From an uncultured Lachnospiraceae bacterium (GTDB lineage Bacteria; Bacillota; Clostridia; Lachnospirales; Lachnospiraceae): 64,000 nt of DNA. The position numbers and the translations under genes are program-made. Shown here in pieces: positions 34,164 to 42,334 of this stretch. Position 1 is the stretch's first letter, and the number at the start of each line of letters is the position of its first letter. The stretch is from NCBI GenBank assembly GCA_910588955.1, contig CAJURQ010000010.1, forward strand, positions 29,754-93,753, in the 5' to 3' direction. Below the pieces are notes generated by a model. That model did not search any database. It worked only from the letters and a program-made list of their open reading frames with translations, and was not told the origin of the DNA.

Positions 34164-35807
34164 ATGAGCAATAAAGTAAAAAAGGCACAGAACAAGAAAA
34201 ATGCCCAAAGTGCGTCCGGACAGGAAATTTTAAAGATAATTTTGGAATATATTGCGGCGGCAGCTATGATTGCTATGTGTTTGGCGGTCTCCTTCTATGC
34301 GGAAGACGGCTATAACCAGATTGGCAATGCGAAGTTTGCGGCGTACAGAGCGGTGGCGGCAGCCGGGTTTTCTGTTTTTCTGCTGGCAGGCGCGGCTTGG
34401 CTGTCTGTGCGGCTGTTTGGGAGAAAGAAGGGACAGGAACCGCTTGCGGCAGGCTTTTTCGATCGGTTAAAAGAGTGTGCGTCTGCTACGGATTTCTGTG
34501 TGTTGGCATACCTGCTTTTTTCGACGGTATCGGTGGTTTCCGGCGGGTTTTATGAGGATGCGCTGTGGGGCAGCTTTGGCTGGAACATGGGATGGATGTC
34601 GCAGCTCAGTTTTGTATTTATCTATCTGGCAGTATCCCGGTTTGGAGGGCATTACCGCGGGATTTTGACGGCTTTTTGCGGATCGGCTTTTGTGGTGTTT
34701 TTGATTGCCGTTCTGCACCGTATGATGATAGACCCTATCGGGTTTTATGAGGGTCTAAATGGCAGTCAGATGGCGCAGTTTCTCTCCACTATGGGGCAGG
34801 CGACATGGTATGCCAGCTACCTTGTGGTGGCGCTGCCGGTTGGCGTGGCAGTGTTTCTCTTTGCGGAAAAGCCGTCGTGGCGGATTCTGGGCGGTATCTA
34901 TACGGCGGTGGGCTTTGCGTCTCTGGTGACGCAGAACAGCGACAGCGCCTACTTTGCACTGGCAGGGTTTATGCTGGTCTTCTTTTGGGTCTGCACGAAA
35001 AAGCGGGAGACGCTGAACCGTTTTGTAGAGGTGTGTACGCTCTTTTTCGCGTCGGGCAAGGTGATGCACTTTTTGATGCAGATTCATCCCAACCCGGATT
35101 TGGAGTATGATTTTATAACGGCTCTGATTCTGGAAGGAACCGTTACGTGGGTTCTTCTGGGGCTTTGCCTGATTCTCTGTGTATTTCTGTATGTGAGGAG
35201 AAACAGACCTTATCAGGCGGTGCGGATGCAGTGGGTCGGTCGGTTGGCAGTGTTTGCGGCGGCAGCGGTTGTGGTAATCATGACAGGGCTTATTGTCCTG
35301 CAGAGCAGGGGAGCCTTATCCGGCGGGCTTGCCGAAACCCTCAGCGCGGTGTCTTACTTTAACTGGAATGACGCGTGGGGGAACGGCAGGGGACGAATAT
35401 GGAGTTTTGCGGTGCGGGTGTTTGCCGGGGAGAGCGTGGTACATAAATTGTTTGGCGTGGGTCCGGACTGTTTCAGCAGTTATCTGGCAGCCGTCCACGG
35501 TGAGGAGATGCAGCTTCTCTGGGGGGATAAAATTCTCACCAACGCGCACAATGAATGGCTGACAGCGCTGATTAATGTGGGTATTTTCGGGGCGTTGTCC
35601 TACATAGGAATTTTTGTCACGGCTGTCAGAAGGTATCTGCGGGCGTGGCAGCAGGATTACCTGCTGGTGGGTGCGGCGGCTTCGGCGGTGTCATATATGG
35701 CGTACAATTTTTTCTGCTACCAGCAGGTGTGCTGCACGCCGTTTGTGTTTTTGATGCTGGGGGTGGGGGAGTATTTGCTACGGCAGGCAAAGCGTGCGGA
35801 CAAATAG
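34164..35807 (+). CDS. O-antigen ligase / Wzy-like polytopic membrane protein
   Basis: The 547-residue protein has roughly eleven hydrophobic helices. The periplasmic-loop signature of the Wzy_C/O-antigen ligase family is present near 425-455 (TNAHNEWLTALINVGIFGALSYIGIF, with a preceding GVGPDCF). In Gram-positive bacteria such proteins polymerise or ligate surface polysaccharides to lipid-linked acceptors. A short basic N-terminus precedes the first helix. The gene converges with the phosphocholine-type locus, only 10 bases from the BCCT gene end, so a role in the same surface polymer is possible but unproven. No terminator is evident in the short gap. Confidence 0.8.
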   Translation: MSNKVKKAQNKKNAQSASGQEILKIILEYIAAAAMIAMCLAVSFYAEDGYNQIGNAKFAAYRAVAAAGFSVFLLAGAAWLSVRLFGRKKGQEPLAAGFFDRLKECASATDFCVLAYLLFSTVSVVSGGFYEDALWGSFGWNMGWMSQLSFVFIYLAVSRFGGHYRGILTAFCGSAFVVFLIAVLHRMMIDPIGFYEGLNGSQMAQFLSTMGQATWYASYLVVALPVGVAVFLFAEKPSWRILGGIYTAVGFASLVTQNSDSAYFALAGFMLVFFWVCTKKRETLNRFVEVCTLFFASGKVMHFLMQIHPNPDLEYDFITALILEGTVTWVLLGLCLILCVFLYVRRNRPYQAVRMQWVGRLAVFAAAAVVVIMTGLIVLQSRGALSGGLAETLSAVSYFNWNDAWGNGRGRIWSFAVRVFAGESVVHKLFGVGPDCFSSYLAAVHGEEMQLLWGDKILTNAHNEWLTALINVGIFGALSYIGIFVTAVRRYLRAWQQDYLLVGAAASAVSYMAYNFFCYQQVCCTPFVFLMLGVGEYLLRQAKRADK

Positions 35808-35817
35808 CGGCGTGTTC

Positions 35818-37317
35818 TTAGTTTGTATATTCTTTCGCATCTTTTATAAAGCTGACAACGATCAATATCATTACGATGCCTATCGGAAAGGCGGAAATAA
35901 TACCTACCGACTGCAGGTTGCTCATAGAGCTTTCTGAAAAGATAAAAGCAATCGGAAGCAGAATCAAAAGGATACACCACATAAGCTGGATCAATTTATG
36001 AGGCTGTTCGTTACTGTTTAATTTTCGATAGCTGTAACAGGAGGCAATCAGCGCTATCGAGTCGAAAGAGGTTGCGTAAAACGCCATCATCGTGACCAGC
36101 AATAAGACCAAAACCAGAGAGGACAAAGGCATGGAATGAATCATGGTCACGATCAGTCCATATATATTGCCCGTTTCCTGATATACTGCCAAAAATTCTG
36201 CTTTTCCGGAAACCTGCATTCCCATAGAATAATTGCCTAAAATAATAAAGCTTAAAACCGTTGATCCGACGCCAAACAGGTAGCCCCCGCAGATCGTCTG
36301 GCGGACAGTCCTGCCTCTGGAAATATTGCCGATAAAAAACGGAGCTGCAACGCACCATACCATCCAGTACGCCCAATAATAGATGGTCCAATTCTGCGGA
36401 AAGGAGGTTGTCCTCTGCGGATCCGTAAAAGTGGAGAGCTCAAGGAAATTCTGTATCATTTTCCCGAGGCTGGACAGTCCTGTTTCAATGATATACTTTG
36501 TCTCCCCGCAAAAAAGGAGTACATAGGCAAGCAGCGAAAAGAACAGTATGATGCACAGATTAGCCAGAACGCTGATTCCCTTAAAGCCGTGAAGCAGGGA
36601 ATAGGTATAGATAATACAGGTAATGACTAAAATTACAATGGTTACTGCCCGCGTGTCCATATTAAGATGAAACAGATCGTTGATGACGTTTGCCATCAGC
36701 GGTGTCGCCACACTGAATGTCGTGGCAGTTCCGGCGATCAACGCAAAGACAGCCAGCAAGTCAATGATCCTTCCGGGAATACCGTCTGTATGCCGTCCAA
36801 GGGCAGGGCGGCAGGCTTCCGAATACTTTTGCCGGTCTCTCTGCCGCACGTGCAGCATGAATCCGAATGCCACTGCCAGCACCAGATAAAAGCTCCAAGG
36901 AATAAAACTCCAGTGAAACAAAGGAAATACACCCGCCCACTCCTGAATGCTTCCCAATTCTGCAATATGCGGGTCTGAGGCATACAAAATCCATTCCGCG
37001 AAGGAATAAAACAAAATATCTGCAGCCAGTCCGCAGGTGAACATCATGGCACCCCATGAAAGGAAGCTGTATTTTGGTTTCTCGCCTTTTTTGCCGAGCA
37101 CGATTTTCCCATACTTAGAACATGCCAGAAAAATAGAGAGTACAAAAATCCCCAAACCGATGATCAGATAGTATGATCCCAATGTATCGCCAAAAAAGAA
37201 GCGTATCCGCTCCAGGACTGCATTTGCCCGAATCGGAAACAGCATAAACAAAATGCATAACAGCAAAATGCTCCCGAAAGGCAGCAGCGTGATCAGCCAA
37301 TCAATCTTTTTTTTCAT
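35818..37317 (-). CDS. BCCT-family choline/betaine/carnitine transporter
   Basis: The 499-residue protein has about twelve transmembrane helices and the BCCT family features, including the helix-4 tryptophan-rich segment FHWSFIPWSFYLVLAVAFGF and GTATTFSVATPLMANVIND. It imports a quaternary ammonium compound using ion or proton gradients, or exchanges them. The start codon follows directly on the stop of the LicC-like gene (TAA-ATG), so they are translationally coupled. Here it most likely supplies choline for the adjacent kinase and cytidylyltransferase, replacing the LicB permease of Haemophilus and Streptococcus. Osmoprotection is the alternative. Confidence 0.87.
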   Translation of the reverse strand: MKKKIDWLITLLPFGSILLLCILFMLFPIRANAVLERIRFFFGDTLGSYYLIIGLGIFVLSIFLACSKYGKIVLGKKGEKPKYSFLSWGAMMFTCGLAADILFYSFAEWILYASDPHIAELGSIQEWAGVFPLFHWSFIPWSFYLVLAVAFGFMLHVRQRDRQKYSEACRPALGRHTDGIPGRIIDLLAVFALIAGTATTFSVATPLMANVINDLFHLNMDTRAVTIVILVITCIIYTYSLLHGFKGISVLANLCIILFFSLLAYVLLFCGETKYIIETGLSSLGKMIQNFLELSTFTDPQRTTSFPQNWTIYYWAYWMVWCVAAPFFIGNISRGRTVRQTICGGYLFGVGSTVLSFIILGNYSMGMQVSGKAEFLAVYQETGNIYGLIVTMIHSMPLSSLVLVLLLVTMMAFYATSFDSIALIASCYSYRKLNSNEQPHKLIQLMWCILLILLPIAFIFSESSMSNLQSVGIISAFPIGIVMILIVVSFIKDAKEYTN

Positions 37318-38040
37318 TTATTCCACCTCTTTCAAATATTTTTGATAATTGCAGTCTATAGCGGCAAGCTCTTCCAGATCGTCTATTTCGACAATATCTC
37401 CGCGCTTCATTTCCGTGATTCCTAACTGAAATTCTTCCGGATGGCAAAAAAGAGCTACATCATCCCAATAAAGCTGTTTATTTCCATTCACAACAAATTC
37501 TTGTTCCAAATACTTTTTTAGCTTTTTCCCGTCCTGCTTCGTCCATCGGGAGACGCTGTATAACTGCCAGCCTTCCCTTCCGCCGTTGCGGCTGCAGCCG
37601 CATACGATTCCGTTTCGGAGCGACAAGAGCCATTCCTTTGTCGGTTCGCTTGTCCAGATACAGTTATAACCTGATCTTTCAAATTCCCTGTGCAGAACAG
37701 CAGGTTCAAAAATCAACTGATCGCCGTCCAAAATCATAGCTTCTTCCAGATGTTCTCTTGCGGCATACAGGGATGAAATATTATTGCATGATTTGTAGTC
37801 CGGATTTTCAATCAGTGTTATTTCCGGGTATTCCTGTTCCAAGACCGCAAACTGCTCCTTCAGGTAGCCTACTACAATATAGATCTCCTGTATTTTATTC
37901 TGCTGTAATGCCTTAATGACGGAATCGATCATACGGACTCCGTTCACCCGGACTAGGGGCTTGGGTGTGTGCAGTGTGACAGGGAGCATACGCCGCCCCT
38001 CGCCTGCCGCCATAATGACTGCCCGCTTTACTGTATTCAT
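37318..38040 (-). CDS. licC: LicC-like CTP:phosphocholine cytidylyltransferase
   Basis: The 240-residue protein has the nucleotidyltransferase fold, with the signature AVIMAAGEGRRMLPVTLHTPKPLVRVNG split as MAAGEGRRM and TPKPLVRVNG. YLKEQF, DYKSCNNISSLYAA, MILDGDQLIFEP and LYWDDVALF follow, and Asp residues bind the metal. Closest recognised relatives activate phosphocholine to CDP-choline in the lic pathway, although a sugar nucleotidyltransferase is possible. It overlaps the upstream three-domain gene by 4 bases (ATGA) and is coupled to the BCCT transporter. It is a second copy of this activity in the locus. Confidence 0.8.
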   Translation of the reverse strand: MNTVKRAVIMAAGEGRRMLPVTLHTPKPLVRVNGVRMIDSVIKALQQNKIQEIYIVVGYLKEQFAVLEQEYPEITLIENPDYKSCNNISSLYAAREHLEEAMILDGDQLIFEPAVLHREFERSGYNCIWTSEPTKEWLLSLRNGIVCGCSRNGGREGWQLYSVSRWTKQDGKKLKKYLEQEFVVNGNKQLYWDDVALFCHPEEFQLGITEMKRGDIVEIDDLEELAAIDCNYQKYLKEVE

Positions 38041-39803
38041 AATAAGTCGTCCTCCATTGCCTCACTGGCAATTCGGTAATATTCTTTTGCATATCGATAC
38101 TGTCGCAGGGAGTATTCTCCGAATTCCACGCCGAGGTTTCTTTTATATTCACACCAATTACTCCACAGAAGCCCACAAATTGCGACATAACAGTATATTT
38201 TTATTCTGACTGCCTTCGCGCATGCCTCCCGGAAGTAGGTATCAATCAGTCTGTCTATATGCGCTTTGTCATAAAAAGAGTAAATACTGAACATTGCAAG
38301 GTCTACATGGGGATCTTGCATTCCGGCATATTCCCAGTCAATCAGAAAAACCTGTTCACTGCCGTCCGGCTCTCTTGTCAGTAAAAAATTATCCGGCACC
38401 GCGTCAATATGCGTCAGGCATTCTTCGGCATGACAGTTTTCAAGAAAGGGTTTTAGGGACAGGATATTTTTTTTGGTCTCTTCATAATCCCGATAAACAG
38501 ACTGTTCCCCATTCCAAAAGGATTCATAGAGATCTATTTTCTCAAATAAATCAAATCTGTGACTCACTTTCAGCTTCATTCCATGCAGTGCCCTCAGTTT
38601 ATCCATACATTTTGCTACATCTTCCGGACAATAGGGATCACAGCATTTTGCTCCCGGAACAAATTCTGTGATTTTGTATCCGTTTACCGGATTCAAGTAG
38701 ATAACACGGTCGCTAATCTCCTTTCCGCCCAGCGCCTGATAAACTTTGTATTCATGGCTGCGGTTAATGAGGCGGTCTGTGCCCTCTCCCGGAACCCTCA
38801 TGATGTATTTCCTGCCTTCACATTCAAACAAAAAAGATCTGTTTGTCATGCCTTTCTTTAAAACAGATATATTCTTTATTTTGTGGTAAGGCACTTTCAA
38901 TGCTTCCCCGATCAGCCGGATCGCCTCTGTCTTTAGTTGATTTGAATTACTGTCAAGCTCCCGAAGCTGCTCATAGGTATTGATTTCTATTGTTTCGCCA
39001 TCTTTGACAATCTTTGCCCACACCGGTATGGACGGATATGTCAGGAGGGCTTCTTCCCAAAATACATGATTGTACCGCGCGTCATTGTCGAGACGTATGA
39101 GATTTTCCTTAAAAATTTCGATCTGTTCTTCATCTATGTAACTGATGCCGATCATCTTGTTTCCTGATTCTCTGGTACCGATTTTGCTCAGCTGCATTTT
39201 TCGGGTTACCTTTATGCTGCTCTCCATCGTTTTTGCTTCGCTGACCATGTACCAAGTATAGGACTCGTGGCTGGAAAAAGGATTCTGCCTGCACCAGATA
39301 TCGCAGGGGATCACATAGCTGTTCCCCAGATAAGCTGCCGCCAATGCAAGGGAATGCAAATTATTTTTCTGTGAATATTCTTCATTTACGATCAGTTCCA
39401 CACCATACTGATCGATCAGATATTCATATTTTTCTTTCAGAAAACCGACCACAATATATATTTTTGCTATATGCACTTCCTGCAGTTGCCGAATCAGCCG
39501 CTCGATCAAGGTTTCCCCGTTAATTTCCAATAAGCCCTTTGGTGTCTCCATATTGATTGGCACCATGCGCATACCATATCCTGCAGCAAGGATGACTGCG
39601 TTATGTGGATGCTTTTTCGACAGCAGATCCTTTGCCTTTTGGGTCAGGGCATACTCGGAGTTGAGATATCCCTCCTGCTGTAGATCCTTAGAGATTCTGT
39701 TGACGGTACCCAATGAATATCCGGTCTGTGCTGCAAGATCTCTTTGCGTGCTGTATTTTTGGTGATGCAGTTTGTTCAGTATGTCAAACTCTACTTTGTT
39801 CAT
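38037..39803 (-). CDS. Three-domain fusion: winged helix + nucleotidyltransferase + choline kinase (LicC-LicA type)
   Basis: A 588-residue protein. Residues 1-65 form a winged-helix DNA-binding domain (FDILNKLHHQKYSTQRDLAAQTGYSLGTVNRIS split by the turn at 26-29). Residues 68-285 are a LicC-like nucleotidyltransferase (VILAAGYGMRM, METPKGLLEING, NNLHSLALAAAYL, PCDIW). Residues 300-588 are a choline/aminoglycoside-kinase-like domain with KGMTNRSFLFE, catalytic THIDAVPDN (His465-Asp467-Asn472) and IDWEYAG (488-494). It would phosphorylate choline and activate it to CDP-choline in one chain; the winged helix may sense the pathway or control the locus. ATG at 39803 follows AGAAAGG; the frame opens 30 bases earlier. 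Confidence 0.85.
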   Translation of the reverse strand: MNKVEFDILNKLHHQKYSTQRDLAAQTGYSLGTVNRISKDLQQEGYLNSEYALTQKAKDLLSKKHPHNAVILAAGYGMRMVPINMETPKGLLEINGETLIERLIRQLQEVHIAKIYIVVGFLKEKYEYLIDQYGVELIVNEEYSQKNNLHSLALAAAYLGNSYVIPCDIWCRQNPFSSHESYTWYMVSEAKTMESSIKVTRKMQLSKIGTRESGNKMIGISYIDEEQIEIFKENLIRLDNDARYNHVFWEEALLTYPSIPVWAKIVKDGETIEINTYEQLRELDSNSNQLKTEAIRLIGEALKVPYHKIKNISVLKKGMTNRSFLFECEGRKYIMRVPGEGTDRLINRSHEYKVYQALGGKEISDRVIYLNPVNGYKITEFVPGAKCCDPYCPEDVAKCMDKLRALHGMKLKVSHRFDLFEKIDLYESFWNGEQSVYRDYEETKKNILSLKPFLENCHAEECLTHIDAVPDNFLLTREPDGSEQVFLIDWEYAGMQDPHVDLAMFSIYSFYDKAHIDRLIDTYFREACAKAVRIKIYCYVAICGLLWSNWCEYKRNLGVEFGEYSLRQYRYAKEYYRIASEAMEDDLL

Positions 39804-39848
39804 GTACAATGCCTTTCTTGGTTTCGCGAACACATAGATTAAGAGTAA

Positions 39849-39868
39849 GGGATGAGCTGCCTCATCCC
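39849..39868. promoter_or_regulatory. 8-bp hairpin in the leader of the fusion kinase gene
   Basis: GGGATGAG and CTCATCCC are perfect arms around the loop CTGC. It lies between the candidate promoter and the start codon at 39803, and on neither strand is it followed by a T-run. Confidence 0.55.
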
Positions 39869-39878
39869 AATATACTCT

Positions 39879-39906
39879 ATTATACTCTATCGTTTTGAAT
39901 ATTCAA
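39879..39906 (-). promoter_or_regulatory. Candidate promoter of the fusion kinase-licC-BCCT genes
   Basis: On the minus strand TTGAAT (39906-39901) and TATAAT (39884-39879) are 16 bp apart. The -35 box lies inside the last codons of the YidC fusion gene. It would allow the kinase, licC and BCCT genes to be transcribed separately. Confidence 0.55.
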
Positions 39907-41950
39907 TCAGTTTTCGGATAATATATTTTGCACCGATTTCACCACTGGTTCCTACATGGTATAAATACTTTGCGCGGATCTTCTCCATTTCTTCTCGGGA
40001 AAACATTTTGTCATTTAACAAAGTTTCCGTCACAGAACTGATTTCACTCAGCTTGTCCGTATTAATGGAAATTCCGATTTTATTACGGATTTCTATATCA
40101 AACGGCACAATACCGATCTCTTCATAATCCGGATTCATTATTTTCATCGGTGTATTGATGAAAAGAGTCGGTTTTAAAGTGGTAAAGGAATACTCATAAG
40201 CAATACTGGACCAGTCGGTTACCAAGATATCCGCCCGGAAAACTGTCTCGTTGGAGGAAAAATCCATCTGCAGTTCAAAGTCTTCCTTTTCGGCGTACTG
40301 CTCGGATAATGCAAGTAATTTATCCTCAAAATGCCGTACGTATTGCGGATGCGGTCTTACGATTACATGATATCCCCTGCCGAGAAGCTGCTTTAATATA
40401 TCATGGATACAGAGATCTAATATATTCTCATCCTGCCATGAAGGCGCGATCAAAATCGTCGGCTTATCATTTTTATAGTTACTGTCGGTTTTGTGCGCTT
40501 CAATCATATTGTCGATCAGGCAGGAGCCAAATTCGACAATATTCTTCTCCTTTAAGCCGTAGCATTTTTCCTGCGCGCGTATCTCCGCCTTTCCGATTTC
40601 ATTGGAAGCAAAAATTGTGTCGAAATAATCCAGTGCGTGTTTCCGGAGCATTAGATTGTCGCTTCCTATGCCATGATCCAGATAAACATATTCGATATCT
40701 TCCTTTACCAAAGAACGTTTGATATGGTATTTCTGTAAATCAGGCATTGTCATGACCACCATATCCGCTTCCAGCTTCATCATCAGAATAATCAGTTTAT
40801 TTTCGTCAATATAGTAAACCCGGAAACGATCGTCGGACAGGGCGAATACTTCGTCTTTAGGATCGCTCGTAACATAGTGGATGGTAATGTCCGTTTTCCT
40901 CAGAATGGTTTCGATCACATTCTGATAATATTTGTAGAATCCATTTTTCTCGGAATAAAAGACCAGCTGCTTTTCCCCGTATTTCTGAAACCGTTTATAA
41001 TCTTCCGATTCTTTTTTTGAATATTCATCATGTTTCTTTTTATTACCGGAAGCGCTGTATTTATGGATCTTTTCCAATTCCGCCTTACTTGCTGCCAGCG
41101 CTTCATAATCGATATAATGTTTGGGATTTATGAGGGCATTTAATAAAAACAGCGTCAAAATAGCAGCCAGGTTACTGAGTATCCAGTAAACCCCGACGCC
41201 CGCCGGCACAAAAAATCCCAGATACAGGGAGAGCCCTACGGAAATCAGAAGAGTGATGATTTGATTGCCTTTTCCCTGCTCTGCCTGCAGTACATTTACT
41301 TTATTCTGTGCAAAACACATAATCCATGAGGAGAATGCCGCTAACAGAGGGATCATAATGGTGATTCCCCACACTTGGGAAGGAACGGCGCCAAGATCGA
41401 TTCCCAGAAAATGCATATCGATTCCCGCGACAAGCTGCAGTATCTCTTCCGGCACGGTCGCCCTGTATGCATCGAGATAAACGGGATTCTGCATACTGTC
41501 AACGATTTGTACCTGAATCGAACCAATTTCCGGACTCACACCGGATATACTGCAGTAGATATCTTTCAAGACATCGATCCGCTCTTTTGAAATATGGAGT
41601 AAATGGCTGATAGGTCTGTAAATGACATCGACAACGCCCATAAGGATCACGAGCTGCAATATGACGGGCACCAAATCGAGCATGGGATGGTACTTTTCCC
41701 TCTGATAGAGCTTGTACTGCTCTTCCGAGATCAAGTCCTTGCTTCCAAAATATTTTGCTTTGATCCGATTCATTTCCGGGTACATTTTCACCATTTTGAT
41801 AGAGTTCTTCTGTACCATAACGGAAATGGGCATCAAGATGATCTTAGTGATGACGGTAAAGACGACGATACTGATCCCGTAATTATGAAAGATCCGGTAG
41901 CATCCATACATGATTTGACCAAACAGATTTCCAATTGCCTGTGTGATCAT
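39887..41950 (-). CDS. YidC/Oxa1 insertase domain fused to TagF-like CDP-alcohol phosphotransferase
   Basis: A 687-residue two-part protein. Residues 1-280 match YidC/Oxa1. The first core helix (NYGISIVVFTVITKIILMP split at Lys36) has Lys where YidC has its groove Arg. A cytoplasmic helical hairpin (KMYPEMNRIKAKY), PVILQLVILMGVVDVIY, FLGIDLGAVP, and FFVPAGVGVYWILSNLAAI follow. There is no lipoprotein signal. After a charged linker (285-335), residues 335-687 match CDP-glycerol glycerophosphotransferases, with His426-Gly427, PSW at 503, RPHP at 532-535 and TDWSS at 578-582. The cytoplasmic domain would transfer a phospho-alcohol from a CDP donor. The ATG follows the stop of the small upstream gene directly. 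Which alcohol is used is inferred from the choline genes next door. Confidence 0.88.
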   Translation of the reverse strand: MITQAIGNLFGQIMYGCYRIFHNYGISIVVFTVITKIILMPISVMVQKNSIKMVKMYPEMNRIKAKYFGSKDLISEEQYKLYQREKYHPMLDLVPVILQLVILMGVVDVIYRPISHLLHISKERIDVLKDIYCSISGVSPEIGSIQVQIVDSMQNPVYLDAYRATVPEEILQLVAGIDMHFLGIDLGAVPSQVWGITIMIPLLAAFSSWIMCFAQNKVNVLQAEQGKGNQIITLLISVGLSLYLGFFVPAGVGVYWILSNLAAILTLFLLNALINPKHYIDYEALAASKAELEKIHKYSASGNKKKHDEYSKKESEDYKRFQKYGEKQLVFYSEKNGFYKYYQNVIETILRKTDITIHYVTSDPKDEVFALSDDRFRVYYIDENKLIILMMKLEADMVVMTMPDLQKYHIKRSLVKEDIEYVYLDHGIGSDNLMLRKHALDYFDTIFASNEIGKAEIRAQEKCYGLKEKNIVEFGSCLIDNMIEAHKTDSNYKNDKPTILIAPSWQDENILDLCIHDILKQLLGRGYHVIVRPHPQYVRHFEDKLLALSEQYAEKEDFELQMDFSSNETVFRADILVTDWSSIAYEYSFTTLKPTLFINTPMKIMNPDYEEIGIVPFDIEIRNKIGISINTDKLSEISSVTETLLNDKMFSREEMEKIRAKYLYHVGTSGEIGAKYIIRKLIEYSKR

Positions 41951-42226
41951 TTATTTGCCCTCTGCCTTCTCGTCGTTAAGGGTTAAATCTTCTTCCACGT
42001 GGATTTCCTTTTTCCCTTCGGTCTTGTTTTTCTTAAAAAATTGCGCAATCCGATGTCGGAATACGGTAAGGATCGCACCCAGCGCAATAAATACTGCCGC
42101 TACTGCCTGAATGATATATGTCACTGCGGAAGGATCGATATAAGCATGTGCATACATCGTAAAATAAGAATAAAAGCATGTAAAAAAATATAGGAATGAC
42201 AACAATCTTAATGTAACTTTTTTCAT
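41951..42226 (-). CDS. Small YIDP-motif membrane protein (91 aa)
   Basis: The protein has an N-terminal hydrophobic segment resembling a signal peptide (LLSFLYFFTCFYSYFTMYAHA), then AYIDPSAVTYIIQ and a second helix (AVAAVFIALGAILTVF), with a basic then acidic cytoplasmic tail. Similar small proteins with a YIDPG/YIDPS motif are often seen beside surface-polymer and sulfatase-type transferase genes; no function is established. ATG at 42226 follows GGAGAATCTG; the frame runs further upstream without a ribosome site. The stop abuts the ATG of the YidC fusion, implying tight coupling and equal expression. Confidence 0.78.
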   Translation of the reverse strand: MKKVTLRLLSFLYFFTCFYSYFTMYAHAYIDPSAVTYIIQAVAAVFIALGAILTVFRHRIAQFFKKNKTEGKKEIHVEEDLTLNDEKAEGK

Positions 42227-42281
42227 AACAGATTCTCCATCCATGATTTTATTTAATGTTACCGCATTAATCTTAAAGAGA

Positions 42282-42311
42282 AGTATATCACGGCAGGGCA
42301 GCGTTCGTAAA
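42282..42311 (-). promoter_or_regulatory. Promoter B, before the small membrane protein gene
   Basis: On the minus strand TTTACG (42311-42306), 18 bp, TATACT (42287-42282) with extended -10 TGATATACTT. It lies about 56 bases before the start codon and matches promoter A at 44046-44075 across roughly 40 bases. Confidence 0.7.
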
Positions 42312-42334
42312 GACAAAAGATGAGGGTTATGCCG

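Noticed and set aside
39849..39868. Terminator between the YidC fusion and the kinase fusion genes
   Set aside because: The 8-bp stem is followed by a mixed sequence, not a T-run, on the minus strand; it lies downstream of a candidate promoter and is more likely part of the leader.
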